A DNA stretch of 64,000 nucleotides from SFWF01 sp045539925 (GTDB lineage: Bacteria > Bacillota > Clostridia > Oscillospirales > Acutalibacteraceae): contig JAZQGH010000145.1 of assembly GCA_045539925.1 (NCBI GenBank), forward strand, positions 1-64,000, written 5' to 3'. The stretch's first letter is position 1, and every line of letters starts with the position of its first letter. The position numbers and the translations under genes were made by a program. Below the pieces are notes generated by a model, which saw only the letters and a program-made list of their open reading frames with translations, was not told the origin of the DNA and ran no database searches. Positions 33,169 through 42,781 of the stretch are shown in pieces.

Positions 33169-35841
33169 ATGCAAATGACCGACAGTTTCTCTAAAATTTC
33201 GCCAGCATTTAAAAACTCTGAAAACTGCATTATTATGAGTACCGACAATGGCTTTGCCCCTGCAACTGCGGTAGCCATTCAGTCGCTCATCGACACATCT
33301 TCAAAAGAAAATTTTTACGATATAATCATACTTCATTCAAGGGTGACCCCTCTTATGCAGGAGGCACTCCTTTCAATGGATATGCCCGAAAATTTTTCTT
33401 TGCGTTTTTATAATGTTTCCGAAATTGTTGACCGTATGAATCTGTATACAGCTAACAGAAGGTCTATAACGATGGAAACCTATTACCGTCTTTTCGCCCC
33501 TTGGATTTTATCAGACGAATATAAACGCGCCTTTTATTTCGACGGTGATATGGTCGCCACAAGGGACATCTATCCTGTTTTTAAATGTGACATCGAAAAC
33601 AAACTTATTGCTGCCGTAAAGGATTATTGGGGAATTTGCAACTGCTTTATTCCCGACGATCCCAGACGGGAATATCAGGAAAGCATAGGCATTAAAAATG
33701 TAGAAAATTATGTTATTGCCGCAACTATCCTGTTTAACCTTACAGAATTCCGCAAACGCTTTACGCTAAAGCAGATAATGGAGATGTGCACCCAAAATGA
33801 GTGGAAGCAGCACGATCAGGATGTGGTAAATGTTCTTTGTCAGGGCTTTGTACATTTCCTGTCTGCCGAGTGGGGAATGGTCAGCGACTATGGCAACAAT
33901 CACTATCTGCCGCAGCATCTGCTGGACGAGCTTAATGCGGTGACCGAGCCGATACTTATACACTACGCAGGTTCCCGTAAGCCTTGGCTTAAGCCCTATA
34001 CAGAAGGGTATATGTTATTCTGGAGATGTGCCGAAAAAACTAAATTTTTCGAATATCTGGCAGATATGATAGTTTCTCCCGAATTCAGGGCTAATCTGCT
34101 TACCGAAATGGCTGAGGGAAATCTTCAGTATAAGTTTACGGGAGACGAGATTATCGGCACCTATAACGGGGTAGAGCTCGTTAGAAAGGGTGGCTATGCA
34201 GGGCCTGTAACCTATCATCAGATAAGGGTCAGAAACGGAATACTGCATCTGGTTGCCTCGTCGTATTACTACGCCCTTCCCGCAGACCTTGATATGGAAG
34301 TGTTTGTGAAGATAAACGATGAGCTTGTCCCTGTGGACAGACAGTATACCGACAATCTCTACCGTCAGGATGACGGAAGAATGACCTGTCGCGGAGAACT
34401 GTTTGAGCTTGATTATAGGCTCAATAAAAATGTAGAAAACTACAGTATTTCCGTAGTATGTAAGATAGGCGGATATACTATGGAAAAGAAGGATTTGCGT
34501 TTTAATCAGTATGCACCGCTTACAAAGAGGTATGAAAACTGCTATTATCACAGCGAGGGCTGGGCAGTAAAACTTAATAAAGACCTCACAGGTCTTAAGG
34601 TATCTGCTGTAAATAAAAATGCTCTTTCCAAATGCGAAAAAGCATTCAGAAAAGAACTTCGCAAGGTGGGAAAAGAGGCAGAAAGAAACGCACTTTTTGT
34701 CCGTCCGCTAGTCCTTCTGCTTAAAAAAATCGTTAAAAAGCCTATATGGATCGTATCTGACCGAATTATGAAGGCTGACGATAACGGAGAGGTCTTCTTT
34801 AAGTACCTTTGCGAGAAGAAAAGGGGAGAAGTAAAGCCCTATTTTGTCCTTAGCAAAAAATCTCCCGATTATAGCCGACTTAAAAAGATAGGAAGCGTGT
34901 TGGAGCCGTATTCTATAAAGCACAGAATATTTCATCTTCTTGCTCATTACACCATTTCCTCGCAAACCGATATGGTTTTCAGAAATCCGATGAAAAAAAG
35001 CCGAAGGGCGTATATGGATATGCTCAGTGAGGTAGATTTTATCTTCCTGCAGCACGGTGTTATTCATAACGATATTTCGGGTTGGCTGTGTAAGCGCAGA
35101 CAATCCTGTGCAGGCTTTGTGACAACCACCCAAAAAGAGTATGATTCGATAGTCGGTGGAAATTATAACTACACTAAAGACGAAGTCTGGCTTACGGGTA
35201 TGCCGCGTTTTGATAACCTTGAGGATAAACGCGAAAAGATAGTTACCATACTTCCTACCTGGCGCAGATTCCTTACGGTACGCCAGAATCAGGAAACGGG
35301 TATATGGGAATTAGCAACGGGCTTCTCCGATTCTAAATATGCCACATTCTACCGCAACCTTATGAACAGTGAAAAACTAAATGCTGCGGCAAAAAAATAC
35401 GGCTATAAGATACAGTTCAAAATACATCCCTCTTTCCTAACTCACGAAGCACAATTCGGCTTTAACGATAGCGTGAATATCGTGGATAATAATATTTCCT
35501 ACCGTGAGATATACTCAAAGAGCAGTCTTATCGTTACCGACTATTCGTCAGCGGTTTACGACTTTATTTATCTCAGAAAGCCGATGTTATACTGTCAGTT
35601 CGACAGGGAAGACTTTTTTGAGAATCATATGACCGATAATGTGGAGCTTCATTATGAAAAAGAGGGATACGGTGAGGTAAATTACGATCTTCAGAGCACC
35701 ATAGACTGCATTACTCAGTATATGGCGAACGACTGTAAGCTTAAGGAGACCTACCGTAAGCGTATAGATGCCTTTTTTGCCTTCAGCGATAAGAATAACT
35801 GTCAGCGTGTTTACGAGAAAATAGCAAAGCTTAAAAAATAG
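33169..35841 (+). CDS. GT8 glycosyltransferase fused to a CDP-glycerol glycerophosphotransferase
   Basis: 890 residues. Residues 1-~290 are a GT8 domain: STDNGFAPATAVAIQSL, the DxD-like YFDGDMVATRDI (about 123-134) and HYAGSRKPWLKP (about 264). Residues ~300-500 form a β-rich linker (EIIGTYNGVELVRKGG, MEVFVKI...). Residues ~500-885 repeat the TagF fold seen two genes upstream: FLQHGVIHNDIS (about 627) and TDYSSAVYDFIYLRKPM (about 788). It probably adds a hexose and a polyol phosphate in consecutive steps. Last gene of the cluster. Confidence 0.88.
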   Translation: MQMTDSFSKISPAFKNSENCIIMSTDNGFAPATAVAIQSLIDTSSKENFYDIIILHSRVTPLMQEALLSMDMPENFSLRFYNVSEIVDRMNLYTANRRSITMETYYRLFAPWILSDEYKRAFYFDGDMVATRDIYPVFKCDIENKLIAAVKDYWGICNCFIPDDPRREYQESIGIKNVENYVIAATILFNLTEFRKRFTLKQIMEMCTQNEWKQHDQDVVNVLCQGFVHFLSAEWGMVSDYGNNHYLPQHLLDELNAVTEPILIHYAGSRKPWLKPYTEGYMLFWRCAEKTKFFEYLADMIVSPEFRANLLTEMAEGNLQYKFTGDEIIGTYNGVELVRKGGYAGPVTYHQIRVRNGILHLVASSYYYALPADLDMEVFVKINDELVPVDRQYTDNLYRQDDGRMTCRGELFELDYRLNKNVENYSISVVCKIGGYTMEKKDLRFNQYAPLTKRYENCYYHSEGWAVKLNKDLTGLKVSAVNKNALSKCEKAFRKELRKVGKEAERNALFVRPLVLLLKKIVKKPIWIVSDRIMKADDNGEVFFKYLCEKKRGEVKPYFVLSKKSPDYSRLKKIGSVLEPYSIKHRIFHLLAHYTISSQTDMVFRNPMKKSRRAYMDMLSEVDFIFLQHGVIHNDISGWLCKRRQSCAGFVTTTQKEYDSIVGGNYNYTKDEVWLTGMPRFDNLEDKREKIVTILPTWRRFLTVRQNQETGIWELATGFSDSKYATFYRNLMNSEKLNAAAKKYGYKIQFKIHPSFLTHEAQFGFNDSVNIVDNNISYREIYSKSSLIVTDYSSAVYDFIYLRKPMLYCQFDREDFFENHMTDNVELHYEKEGYGEVNYDLQSTIDCITQYMANDCKLKETYRKRIDAFFAFSDKNNCQRVYEKIAKLKK

Positions 35842-35908
35842 CGGTTTCTCGGTGTAAAAATTTGGTTAAAATGCTGGATAAAAAGTCAAAAAAAGGGCTT
35901 AAAACCTA

Positions 35909-35944
35909 TTGACAAAAGCCCTTTAGTGTGTTAAACTAAAGGGC
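35909..35944 (+). promoter_or_regulatory. Promoter with overlapping palindromic operator, ilv-leu operon
   Basis: TTGACA (35909-35914), 17 bases, TAAACT (35932-35937). GCCCTTTAGT (35918-35927), 7 bases, ACTAAAGGGC (35935-35944) is a perfect 10-bp inverted repeat covering the spacer, the -10 box and the expected start, and so a likely repressor site. Confidence 0.75.
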
Positions 35945-35968
35945 AAGTTATAAGGGAGCTTGATCGTT

Positions 35969-36070
35969 ATGTTTGTTTTTGATACTCTAAGCATAGTCCT
36001 ACTAGCTGTTATTACCCTCGTTCTAGTGGTGAATAACGGTCGGGTTGGTTGTGCTATCAGACAAAAATAA
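35969..36070 (+). CDS. ilvL: Branched-chain-rich leader peptide of the ilv operon
   Basis: 33 residues behind AAGGGAG. In residues 7-21 twelve of fifteen are Leu, Ile or Val (…LSIVLLAVITLVLVV…), followed by NNGRVGCAIRQK. This mirrors the leader peptides of enterobacterial ilv operons. It is followed by a rho-independent terminator (36110-36144) 40 bases later and then ilvB. Ribosome stalling at starved Ile/Leu/Val codons would disrupt the terminator. The rest of the gap 35842-36181 holds only promoter, leader and attenuator. Confidence 0.85.
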   Translation: MFVFDTLSIVLLAVITLVLVVNNGRVGCAIRQK

Positions 36071-36109
36071 GGTTATAGCAATCTTTTAGCTTTCTGTAAT
36101 CGTATTTAA

Positions 36110-36146
36110 AGGTCTATGGTGCGCAACACCGTAGACCTATTTTTAT
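36110..36146 (+). terminator. ilv operon attenuator
   Basis: AGGTCTATGGTG (36110-36121) pairs with CACCGTAGACCT (36127-36138), with one U-G, loop CGCAA, then ATTTTTATTT. A possible alternate stem TGCTAT (36052-36057)/ATAGCA (36075-36080) overlaps the end of the leader peptide. Confidence 0.85.
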
Positions 36147-36181
36147 TTCTTTAAAGCACTAAAGCAAAAAGGAGAGACAAA

Positions 36182-37858
36182 ATGAAAATTACAGGTGCTC
36201 AGATCATTATAGAAACTCTTATCGAGCAGGGCTGTAAAACCGCTTTTGGTTATCCGGGCGGAGCTGTGCTGAATATATATGACGAGCTTTATAACAATTC
36301 CGACCGTATAGAGCATATCATCACCGCTCACGAACAGGGCGCAGCCCACGCGGCGGACGGATATGCAAGGGCAACAGGTGAGGTAGGTGTGGTTATCGCG
36401 ACATCGGGTCCGGGAGCTACAAATCTTGTAACGGGAATAGCAACTGCTCAGCTCGACAGTGTGCCGTTGGTGGCAATTACGGGCAACGTTTCTACCGACC
36501 TTATCGGACGCGACAGCTTTCAGGAGGTAGACATTATGGGAATCACCATTCCCATAACCAAGCACAACTACTTTGTTAAATCTGTGGACGAACTTGCCGA
36601 CACCATCCGCGAAGCCTTTAAAATTGCAAAGTCGGGCAGACCGGGTCCCGTACTTATAGATGTTCCCAAAGATGTTCAGCTGGCTGTTTGCGATTATGAG
36701 GTAAAGCCCATAGAAAAGCCCTATCCTATGGAACTGGCGGCAGAGTATAACATTCAGGCAGCGGCAGAGATAATTGCCGAGGCAAGAAGACCTTACATAT
36801 ACTGCGGCGGCGGTGTGGTTATCGGAAATGCCGCAGAAGAGGTGGTTGCCCTTTCAGAAAAGATTGATGCCCCTGTGGGCTGCTCTATGATGGGACTCTC
36901 TGCAATCTCAAGAGACCATAAAAACTCCCTCGGTATGCAGGGAATGCATGGCACCTTTGCCGCATCCCGCGCAATGGCAGAGGCTGATGTGATAATAGCA
37001 CTCGGTGTCCGTTTTTCCGACCGTGCTACAGGCAATAAGAAAAAATTTGCTTCGGGTGCCCGTATAATTCACATTGATATTGAGCCTGCAGAACTTGGCA
37101 AAAACATCCCTGCGTATCTCGGCATAATAGCAGACGTTAAGGATGCTGCCGCCCGTCTCATAGCGGCAGTTAAGGAAAAGAAAAACGACGAATGGCGCGC
37201 TAAGGTTGAGGAATTCAGGGCAAGGGATGTAAACCCCAACTTTAATCCCGACGATATGCGTCCTTACCAGATTATCGATTGTGTAAACAAATATACCGAC
37301 GAAAATACAGTAATTGCTACCGATGTCGGTCAGCATCAGATGTGGACAGCACAGCGTTATAAGTTCAAAACACCCCGCACCTTTGTAACTTCAGGCGGAC
37401 TTGGCACAATGGGCTTCGGTCTGGGTGCCGCTATCGGCTCGGCTGTAGGAACAGGCAGAAAAACCGTTCTCTTTACGGGTGACGGAAGCTTCGGAATGAA
37501 TCTTAACGAACTTGCAACTGCCGTTTCCTTTGATGTTCCCGTAATCGTAGTTCTTATGAACAACGGTGTTCTGGGAATGGTTCGTCAGTGGCAGAGCATA
37601 TTCTATCAGAAACACTATTCCAACACTACTCTGGGCAGAAAAACCAATTTCAAAAAACTCGCAGAAGCCTTCGGTGCCGACGGATACGAATGCAACACTA
37701 TTGCAGAGTTCGAGGCTGCTTTCAAAGAGGCATTCCAAAAGGGTGGACCCGCCGTTATCGACTGCCATATCGATATGGATGAAATGGTGCTTCCTATGAC
37801 ACCTCCGGGCGGCACTGTCGACCAGATGATAATTAAGAAAAAAGATATAAACCTCTGA
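36182..37858 (+). CDS. ilvB: Acetolactate synthase, catalytic subunit
   Basis: 558 residues of the ThDP-dependent family. The N-terminal GCKTAFGYPGGAVLNIYDEL and EQGAAHAADGYAR hold the catalytic Glu. FAD-binding middle domain from about 190-340. The C-terminal ThDP motif begins GDGSFGMNLNELATA and closes at NNGVLGMVRQWQ. It condenses pyruvate to 2-acetolactate (or with 2-ketobutyrate). First structural gene behind the attenuator, ribosome site AAAGGAGAG. Confidence 0.97.
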   Translation: MKITGAQIIIETLIEQGCKTAFGYPGGAVLNIYDELYNNSDRIEHIITAHEQGAAHAADGYARATGEVGVVIATSGPGATNLVTGIATAQLDSVPLVAITGNVSTDLIGRDSFQEVDIMGITIPITKHNYFVKSVDELADTIREAFKIAKSGRPGPVLIDVPKDVQLAVCDYEVKPIEKPYPMELAAEYNIQAAAEIIAEARRPYIYCGGGVVIGNAAEEVVALSEKIDAPVGCSMMGLSAISRDHKNSLGMQGMHGTFAASRAMAEADVIIALGVRFSDRATGNKKKFASGARIIHIDIEPAELGKNIPAYLGIIADVKDAAARLIAAVKEKKNDEWRAKVEEFRARDVNPNFNPDDMRPYQIIDCVNKYTDENTVIATDVGQHQMWTAQRYKFKTPRTFVTSGGLGTMGFGLGAAIGSAVGTGRKTVLFTGDGSFGMNLNELATAVSFDVPVIVVLMNNGVLGMVRQWQSIFYQKHYSNTTLGRKTNFKKLAEAFGADGYECNTIAEFEAAFKEAFQKGGPAVIDCHIDMDEMVLPMTPPGGTVDQMIIKKKDINL

Positions 37859-37873
37859 TGAAAGGAGAAACCT

Positions 37874-38404
37874 ATGAAACAGTTTGTAATTTCTATCCGT
37901 GTTTCCAACAAATTCGGCGTACTGTCCCGTGTTGCATCGATGTTCTCCCGCAGAGGCTTCAATATCGACAGTCTTACGGTTTCGGCTACTGAGAGCGAGG
38001 GTATCTCTCGTATGACTATCACCGCAACAGGTGACGAGTACACAAAAAAGCAGATAATTCTTCAGCTCAACCGCCTCCATGAGGTAATCGCTATCAGCGA
38101 AATGCCCTATGAAAACTCCCTTATCCGCGAACTTCTTCTCATAAAGATAAAGAACTCGAGTGAGCGTCATCAGGAAATAATGGACGCAGTAAATATATTC
38201 AAGGCATCTATTATCGACTACGCACCCGACTCCTTCTGCATAGAGGTAACGGGGGAGACCTCCAAGCTCGATACCTTTATCAGTGTTGTTAAGCCCTGCG
38301 GAATAATCGAGATGTGCCGAACAGGTGCTGTTGCCCTTACCCGCGGCTCAGACTCCCTGCGCGAAATGGATATGGGCTACTTAAATGTCTACAAAAAATA
38401 TTAA
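37874..38404 (+). CDS. ilvN: Acetolactate synthase, regulatory subunit
   Basis: 176 residues. An N-terminal ACT domain (VSNKFGVLSRVASMFSRRGFNIDSL) and a C-terminal domain (about 80-165) match the long Gram-positive IlvN/IlvH. It binds valine and controls IlvB. It starts 15 bases after ilvB with an AAAGGAGAA site. Confidence 0.95.
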   Translation: MKQFVISIRVSNKFGVLSRVASMFSRRGFNIDSLTVSATESEGISRMTITATGDEYTKKQIILQLNRLHEVIAISEMPYENSLIRELLLIKIKNSSERHQEIMDAVNIFKASIIDYAPDSFCIEVTGETSKLDTFISVVKPCGIIEMCRTGAVALTRGSDSLREMDMGYLNVYKKY

Positions 38405-38434
38405 ATTATAAAATTTTTAAAAGGAGAAATTAAA

Positions 38435-39457
38435 ATGTCAACACAAAGAATGTTCTACGAATCAGATTGTAATCTTGCTCTCTTAGAGGGCAAAACAGTA
38501 GCTATCATCGGCTACGGCTCACAGGGTCACGCTCACGCTAAAAACCTTCGTGATTCAGGCGTAAAGGTTATTATCGGTCTTTACACAGGCTCCAAGAGTG
38601 CCTTAAAGGCTGAGGCTGACGGCTTCGAGGTTTATACCACTGCAGAGGCAACCAAAAAGGCAGATATCGTTATGATTCTTATCAATGACGAGTATCAGGC
38701 AAAGGTTTATAAGAACGAGATCGCTCCCAACCTCCGCGAGGGTATGACCATTGCATTCGCTCACGGCTTCAATATCCATTTCCAGCAGATAGTTGTTCGT
38801 GACGACTGTAACGTAATTATGGTAGCTCCCAAGGGACCGGGACACACCGTAAGAAGTGAGTATCAGGTAGGCAAGGGCGTTCCCTGTCTCGTAGCAGTTC
38901 ATCAGGATGCTACAGGCGATGCTCTCGATTTAGGTCTTGCCTATGCTCTCGGTATCGGCGGAGCACGTGCAGGTGTTCTTGAGACCACCTTCCGCACCGA
39001 GACCGAAACCGACCTCTTCGGTGAGCAGGCTGGCACTTGCTGCGGTGTTTGTGCGCTTATGCAGGCAGGCTTCGAGACCCTCGTTGAGGCAGGCTACGAC
39101 CCCAGAAATGCTTACTTCGAGTGTATCCACGAAATGAAGCTCATCGTTGACCTTATCTATCAGTCAGGCTTTGCAGGAATGAGATATTCTATCTCCAACA
39201 CTGCTGAGTACGGCGACTACATCACAGGACCCAAGATTATCACCGAGGACACCAAGAAGGCTATGAAGAAGATTCTTTCCGACATTCAGGACGGCTCCTT
39301 CGCTAAGGAATTCCTTCTCGATATGTCCGAGGCAGGCGGTCAGGCTCACTTCAAGGCTATGCGTAAGCTTGCCGCTGAGCATTGCTCCGAAACCGTTGGT
39401 GAAGAGGTTCGTAAGCTCTACACCTGGAACGACGAAGAGAAGTTTATCAATAACTAA
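38435..39457 (+). CDS. ilvC: Ketol-acid reductoisomerase, class I
   Basis: 340 residues. Rossmann motif IIGYGSQGHAHAKNLRDSG, PKGPGHTVR, and the knotted C-terminal domain with DLFGEQ, and ECIHEMKLIVDLIY holding the Mg ligands. It isomerises and reduces acetolactate to dihydroxyisovalerate. Short (class I) length, 31 bases after ilvN. Confidence 0.97.
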   Translation: MSTQRMFYESDCNLALLEGKTVAIIGYGSQGHAHAKNLRDSGVKVIIGLYTGSKSALKAEADGFEVYTTAEATKKADIVMILINDEYQAKVYKNEIAPNLREGMTIAFAHGFNIHFQQIVVRDDCNVIMVAPKGPGHTVRSEYQVGKGVPCLVAVHQDATGDALDLGLAYALGIGGARAGVLETTFRTETETDLFGEQAGTCCGVCALMQAGFETLVEAGYDPRNAYFECIHEMKLIVDLIYQSGFAGMRYSISNTAEYGDYITGPKIITEDTKKAMKKILSDIQDGSFAKEFLLDMSEAGGQAHFKAMRKLAAEHCSETVGEEVRKLYTWNDEEKFINN

Positions 39458-39477
39458 TTTCTAACTACCGCTTATTG

Positions 39478-39532
39478 GCAGTCCCGGCCTCCCAAGCCTT
39501 TAGGGAGGGGGACCGCTTGCGGTGGAGGGATA
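39478..39532. repeat. Short GC-rich hairpin repeat between ilvC and ilvD
   Basis: CCTCCC-AAGCCTTTA-GGGAGG forms a hairpin and is followed by GACCGCTTGCGGTGGAGGG. The form is that of short interspersed hairpins common in Clostridial genomes. No second copy is in the window. Confidence 0.45.
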
Positions 39533-39608
39533 TTTAAGAGGTTTAACGGAGATATAAAACATTTATGTTTGCTTTAAATTTCTTGTAACATAACAGGAGG
39601 AAAAACCT

Positions 39609-41270
39609 ATGAAAAGCGATATTATGAAAAGCGGTCCTGAAAGAGCACCCCAGCGTTCTCTTCTCAAAGCCGCAGGATATTCCGACAACGAGATTAAAAA
39701 GCCCCTTATCGGCATTGTAAACTCTTTTAATGAGATAGTACCGGGTCACGTTCACTTGGAGCGCATTTCCCGTGCCGTTAAGGATGGCGTTCTTGCCGCA
39801 GGCGGAACACCTATGGAGTTTAATACAATCGCTGTGTGCGACGGTCTTGCAATGGGACACGAGGGTATGAAATATTCACTCGTCACCCGCGAAATCATTG
39901 CCGACAGCGTCGAGTGTATGGCAAAAGCCCACGCCCTCGACGGACTTGTGTTTATCCCTAACTGCGATAAAATCGTTCCGGGTATGGTTATGGCGGCTTG
40001 TCGTCTTAACATCCCCTCTATCTTTGTTTCGGGCGGTCCTATGCTTTCTAACTGCGATATGCAGGGCAGAGCAATGGACTTAAACTCGGTTTTCGAGGCA
40101 GTAGGTGCTTATAAAAACGGCACTATCGGTGAAGATGAACTGGCTTATGTAGAGGGCAATGCTTGTCCCGGTTGCGGTTCCTGTTCGGGAATGTTCACCG
40201 CAAACTCTATGAACTGCCTTTGCGAAGCGCTGGGTATAGCCCTTCGCGGAAACGGAACTATTCCTGCTGTACACGGTGCCCGTCAGCGTCTTGCTAAAGC
40301 CGCAGGCGAGCAGGTGATGGAGCTTGTAAACAAGGATATAAAACCTCTCGATATTATCACCGAAAAGGCTCTTCGCAATGCCCTTACTGTTGATATGGCG
40401 CTGGGATGCTCTACGAACTCTGCACTCCACCTTGCCGCAATCGCACACGAGGCTCATATCGATTTTGACCTTCATATGATAAATGAAATAAGCGAAAAGA
40501 CCCCCAACCTTTGCCACCTTGCCCCTGCAGGACATCACCATATGCAGGATTTAGAGGCGGCAGGCGGTGTTTATGCCGTAATGGGTGAACTAAACTTTGC
40601 AGGTTTCCTCGAAACCGATGCCCTTACCGTAACAGGCAAAACCGTTGCCGAAAACATAAAGGGTTGCCGTTCTCTTAATACCGAGGTTGCAAAGACCGTA
40701 TCTGAGCCCTATACCAAAACAGGCGGACTTGCCGTACTTTATGGCTCTCTTGCTCCAAACGGTGCAATCGTTAAGCGTAGTGCAGTGGCTCCCGAAATGC
40801 TAACTCATACAGGCCCTGCCCGTGTGTTCGACAGTGAAGAAGAGGCAATTAAGGTTATCTACGCAGGAGAAATCAAACCAGGCGATGTTGTTGTTATCCG
40901 TTATGAGGGACCTGCAGGCGGTCCTGGTATGAGAGAAATGCTTTCTCCCACCTCGGCTATCGCAGGTATGGGACTGGATAAAGAGGTTGCCCTTATAACC
41001 GACGGACGTTTCTCGGGTGCTACCCGCGGTGCCGCAATCGGTCACACCTCACCCGAGGCAGTAGACGGCGGACCTATTGCCTATGTAAAAGACGGCGACA
41101 CTATCACCATAGACATCCCCAATTATTCCATAAGCCTTAATGTTTCTGAGGAAGAAATGGCAAAGCGTAAGAATGACACCACCCTCAAGGTAAAAACCAA
41201 TCTTACAGGATATTTAAAGAAATATGCAAAACTCGTAAGCTCCGCCGATAAAGGCGCAATAATCGAATAG
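39609..41270 (+). CDS. ilvD: Dihydroxy-acid dehydratase
   Basis: 553 residues. Fe-S ligand motifs NCDKIVPGM and GNACPGCGSCSGMFTANSM are present, with SGGPML, TDGRFSGATRG and ISPEA-like HTSPEAVDGGPIA in the C-terminal part. It dehydrates dihydroxy-acids to the 2-keto-acids of valine and isoleucine. Ribosome site CAGGAGG; 151 bases after ilvC, across the hairpin repeat. Confidence 0.97.
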   Translation: MKSDIMKSGPERAPQRSLLKAAGYSDNEIKKPLIGIVNSFNEIVPGHVHLERISRAVKDGVLAAGGTPMEFNTIAVCDGLAMGHEGMKYSLVTREIIADSVECMAKAHALDGLVFIPNCDKIVPGMVMAACRLNIPSIFVSGGPMLSNCDMQGRAMDLNSVFEAVGAYKNGTIGEDELAYVEGNACPGCGSCSGMFTANSMNCLCEALGIALRGNGTIPAVHGARQRLAKAAGEQVMELVNKDIKPLDIITEKALRNALTVDMALGCSTNSALHLAAIAHEAHIDFDLHMINEISEKTPNLCHLAPAGHHHMQDLEAAGGVYAVMGELNFAGFLETDALTVTGKTVAENIKGCRSLNTEVAKTVSEPYTKTGGLAVLYGSLAPNGAIVKRSAVAPEMLTHTGPARVFDSEEEAIKVIYAGEIKPGDVVVIRYEGPAGGPGMREMLSPTSAIAGMGLDKEVALITDGRFSGATRGAAIGHTSPEAVDGGPIAYVKDGDTITIDIPNYSISLNVSEEEMAKRKNDTTLKVKTNLTGYLKKYAKLVSSADKGAIIE

Positions 41271-41281
41271 GAGACTATAGT

Positions 41282-42781
41282 ATGAGCAGAATCAAAATAT
41301 TTGATACCACCCTTCGTGACGGTGAACAGTCCCCTGGCTGTAGTATGAATCTGGCTGAAAAGCTTCAGGTTGCTTCTCAGCTTGAGCGTTTGGGTGTTGA
41401 TATAATCGAGGCAGGCTTTGCAATCTCCTCCCCAGGTGATTTCGAATCTGTAAAAAGCATAGCAGAACTGGTTAAAAACTGCTCTGTTGCGTCCCTTTCC
41501 AGAGCCCTTGAAAAGGATATCGACTGCGCTTGGGAGGCTGTTAAAAATGCCGCAGACCCTCGAATTCACACCTTTATAGCAACCTCGCCCGTACATATGG
41601 AGTATAAGCTTAAAATGACTCCCGAGCAGGTTATCGAGCGCACTGCCGCTATGGTAAAACACGCCGCTAAATATACCTCTAATATTGAGTTTTCCTGCGA
41701 GGACGCTATGCGCTCCCACCCCGATTTTCTCGTCCGCGTTTGCGATGCGGCAATCAAAAGCGGTGCAAAGGTTTTAAACATTCCCGACACCGTAGGCTAT
41801 ACCACTTCTAACGAGATGCGCGCAATGATAGAGTATCTTATCAAAAATGTTCCCGACAGCGATAAGGTAGAGTTTTCTGTTCACTGCCATAACGACCTCG
41901 GTATGGCTGTTGCAAACGCCTTAGGCGGAGTGCTGGGTGGTGCATTACAGATAGAGTGTACCGTTAACGGACTGGGTGAACGCGCAGGAAACACCTCTCT
42001 TGAAGAGGTAGTAATGGCTATGTACACCCGTCCAGACCTTTACGGAGAGCTTCCGAATATCGACACTAGGCAGATATATCGTACAAGTAAGCTTGTTTAT
42101 AACATTATCGGTCAGTCTGCACCTCATAATAAGCCCATAGTCGGCGCAAATGCCTTTGCCCACGAATCGGGCATACATCAGCACGGCGTACTTGCCAATA
42201 AGTCTACCTATGAGATTATGACCCCCGAATCGGTAGGAATTCAGAAAAATCAGATGGTTCTTGGCAAACATTCGGGCAAACACGCCTTCTCCGAGAGACT
42301 TAAAGAACTCGGCTACGAGCTTTCTGACGACCAGATTGTTGATGCATTCGGCAAATTTAAAGAGCTTTGCGATAAAAAGAAAACCGTTACAGACGGCGAT
42401 ATTGAAGCACTTGTAACCAATACTGAAATAGTAGACGGTAAGTATAAGCTTGTTTCCTTCGATGTTAAAACTATGGGTAAGGTGGGCGTTTGTTCCTCTA
42501 TCTGCCTTAAGCACGAAGACGAGTTCGTGGAGGAAAAGAGCCTTGGAGACGGTGCTATCGACGCACTTTATGCCGCAATCGACAAGATAGTTCAGCCCCC
42601 TGAGCATGTTCTAGATAAGTTTAACATAAGCTCAGTATCCGAAGGTCAGGATACCCTCGGTGAGGTTACTCTTAAGATTAACTCACAGGGCAAAACCTAC
42701 TCGGGACGCGGACTTTCTACCGATATTATCGAAGCAGGAATTATGGCTTATCTCAGCGCCATTAACAAACTGATGCAATAG
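41282..42781 (+). CDS. leuA: 2-Isopropylmalate synthase
   Basis: 499 residues. The TIM barrel opens with FDTTLRDGEQSPGCSM and contains metal-binding HCHNDLGMAVANAL and GIHQHGVL. The C-terminal regulatory (LeuA dimer) domain, about 385-499, is complete, so leucine feedback is expected. It starts 12 bases after ilvD. Its stop codon coincides with the first bases of the repeat element that separates it from leuC. Confidence 0.96.
   Translation: MSRIKIFDTTLRDGEQSPGCSMNLAEKLQVASQLERLGVDIIEAGFAISSPGDFESVKSIAELVKNCSVASLSRALEKDIDCAWEAVKNAADPRIHTFIATSPVHMEYKLKMTPEQVIERTAAMVKHAAKYTSNIEFSCEDAMRSHPDFLVRVCDAAIKSGAKVLNIPDTVGYTTSNEMRAMIEYLIKNVPDSDKVEFSVHCHNDLGMAVANALGGVLGGALQIECTVNGLGERAGNTSLEEVVMAMYTRPDLYGELPNIDTRQIYRTSKLVYNIIGQSAPHNKPIVGANAFAHESGIHQHGVLANKSTYEIMTPESVGIQKNQMVLGKHSGKHAFSERLKELGYELSDDQIVDAFGKFKELCDKKKTVTDGDIEALVTNTEIVDGKYKLVSFDVKTMGKVGVCSSICLKHEDEFVEEKSLGDGAIDALYAAIDKIVQPPEHVLDKFNISSVSEGQDTLGEVTLKINSQGKTYSGRGLSTDIIEAGIMAYLSAINKLMQ

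Noticed and set aside
36071..36181. T-box or TPP-like riboswitch upstream of ilvB
   Set aside because: No T-box consensus; the leader peptide plus simple terminator explain the region.
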